From CADEFQ01 sp050249415 (GTDB lineage: Bacteria; Pseudomonadota; Gammaproteobacteria; Steroidobacterales; Steroidobacteraceae): 64,000 bases of DNA. The translations under genes and the position numbers were made by a program. Below, piece by piece: positions 61,855 through 64,000 of this stretch; positions within the stretch are counted from its first letter, which is position 1, and each line of letters starts with the position of its first letter. The stretch covers positions 1 to 64,000 of the forward strand of contig JBFWQO010000016.1 of assembly GCA_050249415.1 (NCBI GenBank), in the 5' to 3' direction. The notes under the pieces are model-generated. The model searched no databases and had not been told where the DNA came from. It saw only the letters and a program-made list of their open reading frames with translations.

Positions 61855-61865
61855 GCGCGCGCCCC

Positions 61866-63026
61866 TCAGCGCCGCGCGCGCGCCAGCGCCGCCGCGAGAT
61901 CGGCGCGCAGGTCGTCGAATGCCTCGATGCCGATCGAGAGGCGCAGCAACCCGTCGGTCAGGCCGGCGGCCGCGCGCGCCACGGGTTCCATCGCCGCGTG
62001 CGTCATCGTCGCGGGATGCGCGATGAGGCTCTCGACGCCGCCGAGGGATTCCGCGAGCGAAAACAGTTCGAGCCCATCGACGAACCGGCGCACGGCGGCG
62101 GTGCCGCCGTCGAGCTCGATCGTGACGATCGCGCCGTAGCCGCGCTGCTGCTGCTTCGCGATCGCGTGTCCCGGGTGGGTCGCGAGGCCCGGGTAGTACA
62201 CCTTCGCGACGCCCTGCTCTCCCGCGAGCCATTCGGCGAGCGCCTGCGCATTGCGTTCATGCACGGCGAGGCGCGCGTGCAGCGTACGCACGCCGCGCAA
62301 TGTCAGAAAGCTGTCGAACGGCGAGCCCGTGAGACCGAGGCAGTTCGCCCACCAGGTGAGTTCCTGCGCACGTTCCACGGTGCGCGCGACCACTGCGCCG
62401 CCGACCACGTCGCTGTGGCCGTTGAGATATTTCGTCGTCGAGTGCACGACGAGATCCGCGCCGAGCGCGAGCGGCTGCTGCCAGGCGGGTGACAGGAACG
62501 TGTTGTCGACGACCGTGAGCGCTCCGGCCGCGCGCGCGCGGCCCGCGAGCGCCGCGATATCCGAGATGCGCAGCAGTGGATTGCTCGGCGTTTCGATCCA
62601 GAGGAGCGCGTACGGGCTCGACAGTGCGGCATCGACCGCCGCCGGGTCGCCGCAGTCGACGAAATCGACCCGCAGCTCGCCGCGGCGCTGCCACGCCGAG
62701 AAGAGGCGAAACGTGCCGCCGTAGCAATCGTGCGCGGCGACGATGCGGCTGCCGGCGGGCAGCAGGTGCCCGACCAGCGTGATCGCCGCCATGCCCGTCG
62801 CCGTGATGACCGCGCCGGCGCCGCCTTCGAGTCCGGCGAGCGCATCGGCGAGCAGGTCGCGCGTCGGATTGCCGGAGCGCGTGTAGTCGTACTGGCGCTT
62901 CTCGCCGAACGCGCGAAACGTGAATGTCGAGCTCAGGTGAATGGGCGGCACGACCGCGCCGGTCACGGTGTCGGTTTCGAGGCCCGCGCGCACGGCGCGG
63001 GTGACATCGCCTGGACGATCGCTCAC
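61866..63026 (-). CDS. metB: Cystathionine gamma-synthase / O-acylhomoserine sulfhydrylase (PLP)
   Basis: 386 residues from GTG 63026. Cys/Met-metabolism PLP enzyme: PPIHLSSTFTF, YDYTRSGNPTRDLLADALAGLEGG, VDNTFLSPAWQQPL and the PLP-lysine in VVHSTTKYLNGHSDVVGG. It replaces the acyl group of O-acylhomoserine with cysteine (or sulfide). The GTG overlaps the stop of the metX-like gene (GTGA), so acylation and sulfur transfer are co-translated. Choosing between MetB and MetZ by eye is not safe. Confidence 0.9.
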   Translation of the reverse strand: MSDRPGDVTRAVRAGLETDTVTGAVVPPIHLSSTFTFRAFGEKRQYDYTRSGNPTRDLLADALAGLEGGAGAVITATGMAAITLVGHLLPAGSRIVAAHDCYGGTFRLFSAWQRRGELRVDFVDCGDPAAVDAALSSPYALLWIETPSNPLLRISDIAALAGRARAAGALTVVDNTFLSPAWQQPLALGADLVVHSTTKYLNGHSDVVGGAVVARTVERAQELTWWANCLGLTGSPFDSFLTLRGVRTLHARLAVHERNAQALAEWLAGEQGVAKVYYPGLATHPGHAIAKQQQRGYGAIVTIELDGGTAAVRRFVDGLELFSLAESLGGVESLIAHPATMTHAAMEPVARAAAGLTDGLLRLSIGIEAFDDLRADLAAALARARR

Positions 63027-63976
63027 GGGGCACTCCCGATGACGGCGGAGAATACGGGCTGCAACTGCGCGGCTTCCTTCAGGAACGCATCGTGTCCGTA
63101 CACGGAGGATATCTCGTGCAGTCTCGCCTGCGGGAGCCGCGCCACGAGGCGGCGCATGTCGGTCACCGGAACCAGCTGGTCTTCGCGCACGGCGACCGCC
63201 GTCACCGGAACGAAAATGCGCCCCGTATCGACCTGGTGCAGGTCGATCGACTCGGACAGGCACAGGAACGCGCCCGCACGGTGGCGAGCGGCGTAATCGG
63301 CGCCGCGCGCGAACAGGTACTCCTCGACCGGAAAGACCGCGGAGCCGGCCTCGAGGCGCGGCGCGCCGGAAAATCGCGCGGCGAACTCCTCCGGACTGCG
63401 GTAGGTCGACATCGCGAGCGCGCGCGCGATTGCCAAACCGTCGGCCGCACGTCCGCAGTCGGCCGCGAAGCGCAGCACGCGGCGTTGCACGCTGCGCCAG
63501 GCCGTCGCCATCGGATGCGTGCGATCGGCGGCGCTCACCACGACGATTGCCGCGACCCGCTCCGGGTATCGCTCCGCGAATGCGAGCGCCACCATGCCGC
63601 CGTAGGACGCGCCGACGATGGCGTGCAGCGCCGCGATGCCGAGGTGATTCGCGAGTCGCAGAAGCAGGCCCGCCTGGTCGTAGGTCGACACGTGCGGGAA
63701 AATCGCGTCGCCCCGTGGCCCCGTGGTCTCGCCGCTGCCACCGAGGTAGTCGAACGACAGGATGCGCACTCGCGAGGCATCCAGCGCGCGGCCGGGACCG
63801 ACGACCTCGTTCCACCACCCTTCGGCGGCGTTCTCGCCATACACCCTGCGGTGGGCCGAGATCCCGCCGAGCGTGGTGACGACGGGTGCACCGGCCGGCC
63901 CTTCGAGTCGCCATGCGACGTGCACGCCTGTGAGCCGCCCGCCATGGTGCAGGACGAGTTCGCCCGGCACCTCCAT
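63023..63976 (-). CDS. metX: MetX-like homoserine O-acyltransferase
   Basis: About 317 residues from ATG 63976; a GTG at 63991 or a start beyond the edge cannot be excluded because the frame stays open. Alpha/beta-hydrolase fold with the nucleophile in IVGASYGGMVAL, the family loop GWWNEVVGPGRALDASRVRILS, LGGSGETTGPRG and the late SVYGHDAFLKE catalytic His region. It acylates homoserine for methionine synthesis. It is shorter than typical MetX (about 370 residues or more), and its LSFDYLGGSGETTGP block differs from the usual NVLGGC-STGP form. Acetyl versus succinyl donor is not decided by eye. Confidence 0.83.
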   Translation of the reverse strand: MEVPGELVLHHGGRLTGVHVAWRLEGPAGAPVVTTLGGISAHRRVYGENAAEGWWNEVVGPGRALDASRVRILSFDYLGGSGETTGPRGDAIFPHVSTYDQAGLLLRLANHLGIAALHAIVGASYGGMVALAFAERYPERVAAIVVVSAADRTHPMATAWRSVQRRVLRFAADCGRAADGLAIARALAMSTYRSPEEFAARFSGAPRLEAGSAVFPVEEYLFARGADYAARHRAGAFLCLSESIDLHQVDTGRIFVPVTAVAVREDQLVPVTDMRRLVARLPQARLHEISSVYGHDAFLKEAAQLQPVFSAVIGSAP

Positions 63977-64000
63977 GAGGCCTTCGCGCACGACGGGGCC

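Larger units (their letters stand above)
61496..61865. other. 370-bp gene-free stretch between the four-helix gene and metB
   Basis: It contains array E (61577-61611), array F (61806-61854), a small palindrome GTCAC-G-GTGAC near 61530-61545, and a 194-bp segment between the arrays. A 70-codon minus-strand frame through that segment shows no recognisable family or ribosome site and its codons run into the array, so I do not call it. Confidence 0.55.

Overview
The window is high-GC, gene-dense bacterial chromosome. It probably comes from a gammaproteobacterium near the Xanthomonadales, Steroidobacterales or Nevskiales. Reasons: several TonB-dependent receptors of the 'EE-IVTA-KR' type, a tonB-exbB-exbD-exbD-TPR operon, an ilvC-leuA-leuC-leuD-leuB operon behind a leader-peptide attenuator, and a metX-like/metB pair. 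This placement is inferred from gene content, not from a marker gene. I saw no rRNA, tRNA, CRISPR array or intact insertion sequence.

Layout. 1-2600: remains of a defence/mobile patch. The 5' part of a type I restriction hsdR is cut by the window edge, and next to it lie an hsdM stub, a DUF4276 fragment and a broken ORF6N-domain gene. 2750-5131: a TonB-dependent receptor under a 24-bp palindromic operator. 5119-12369 (minus): a tightly overlapping seven-gene catabolic operon of UbiD decarboxylase, a 58-residue CxxC protein, a PqqC/CADD-like enzyme, an SDR, a GntR regulator, an MFS carrier and a molybdenum hydroxylase large subunit. 12422-17172 (plus): a divergent operon of methyltransferase, aldehyde dehydrogenase, MFS carrier and an alpha/beta-hydrolase-fold protein lacking its nucleophile. 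17198-28649: hydantoinase A/B, two cysteine hydrolases, an HMG-CoA-lyase-like enzyme, a CaiB-type CoA-transferase, a VOC protein, a dipeptide-epimerase/DgcA-like enzyme, and Lrp- and IclR-type regulators. 28654-39939: an amino-acid permease, a TPR-sulfotransferase, a second TonB receptor with a propeller-like partner, a MetF-like protein, an Asp/Asn hydroxylase, a DUF1611 (DgcN-like) protein and an N-acyl-D-amino-acid deacylase. 40116-45596: a cyanophycin cluster (cyanophycinase, cyanophycin synthetase, a second Mur-ligase-like protein). 45732-49361: the TonB energy-coupling operon. 49640-54870: aminopeptidase, two transporters and ilvD. 54917-60918: the ilvC-leuACDB operon. 61127-63976: a four-helix-bundle protein and the methionine genes metB and metX-like.

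How it fits together. The left half looks built for uptake (TonB receptors, MFS carriers) and breakdown of organic acids, amides and D-amino-acid derivatives, with a local regulator for most blocks. The right half is nitrogen storage (cyanophycin), outer-membrane energization and amino-acid biosynthesis.

Most unusual signals: (i) degenerate 7-bp tandem arrays, most of them ending in a fixed cap unit RGCCAGA, which sit exactly at gene ends and form inward-facing pairs around leuB / four-helix gene / metB; (ii) the UbiD operon with its tiny CxxC protein and its divergent partner operon; (iii) the alpha/beta-hydrolase without a nucleophile; (iv) a complete ilv-leu attenuator with visible 1:2, 2:3 and 3:4 pairings; (v) several palindromic operators without an assigned regulator.
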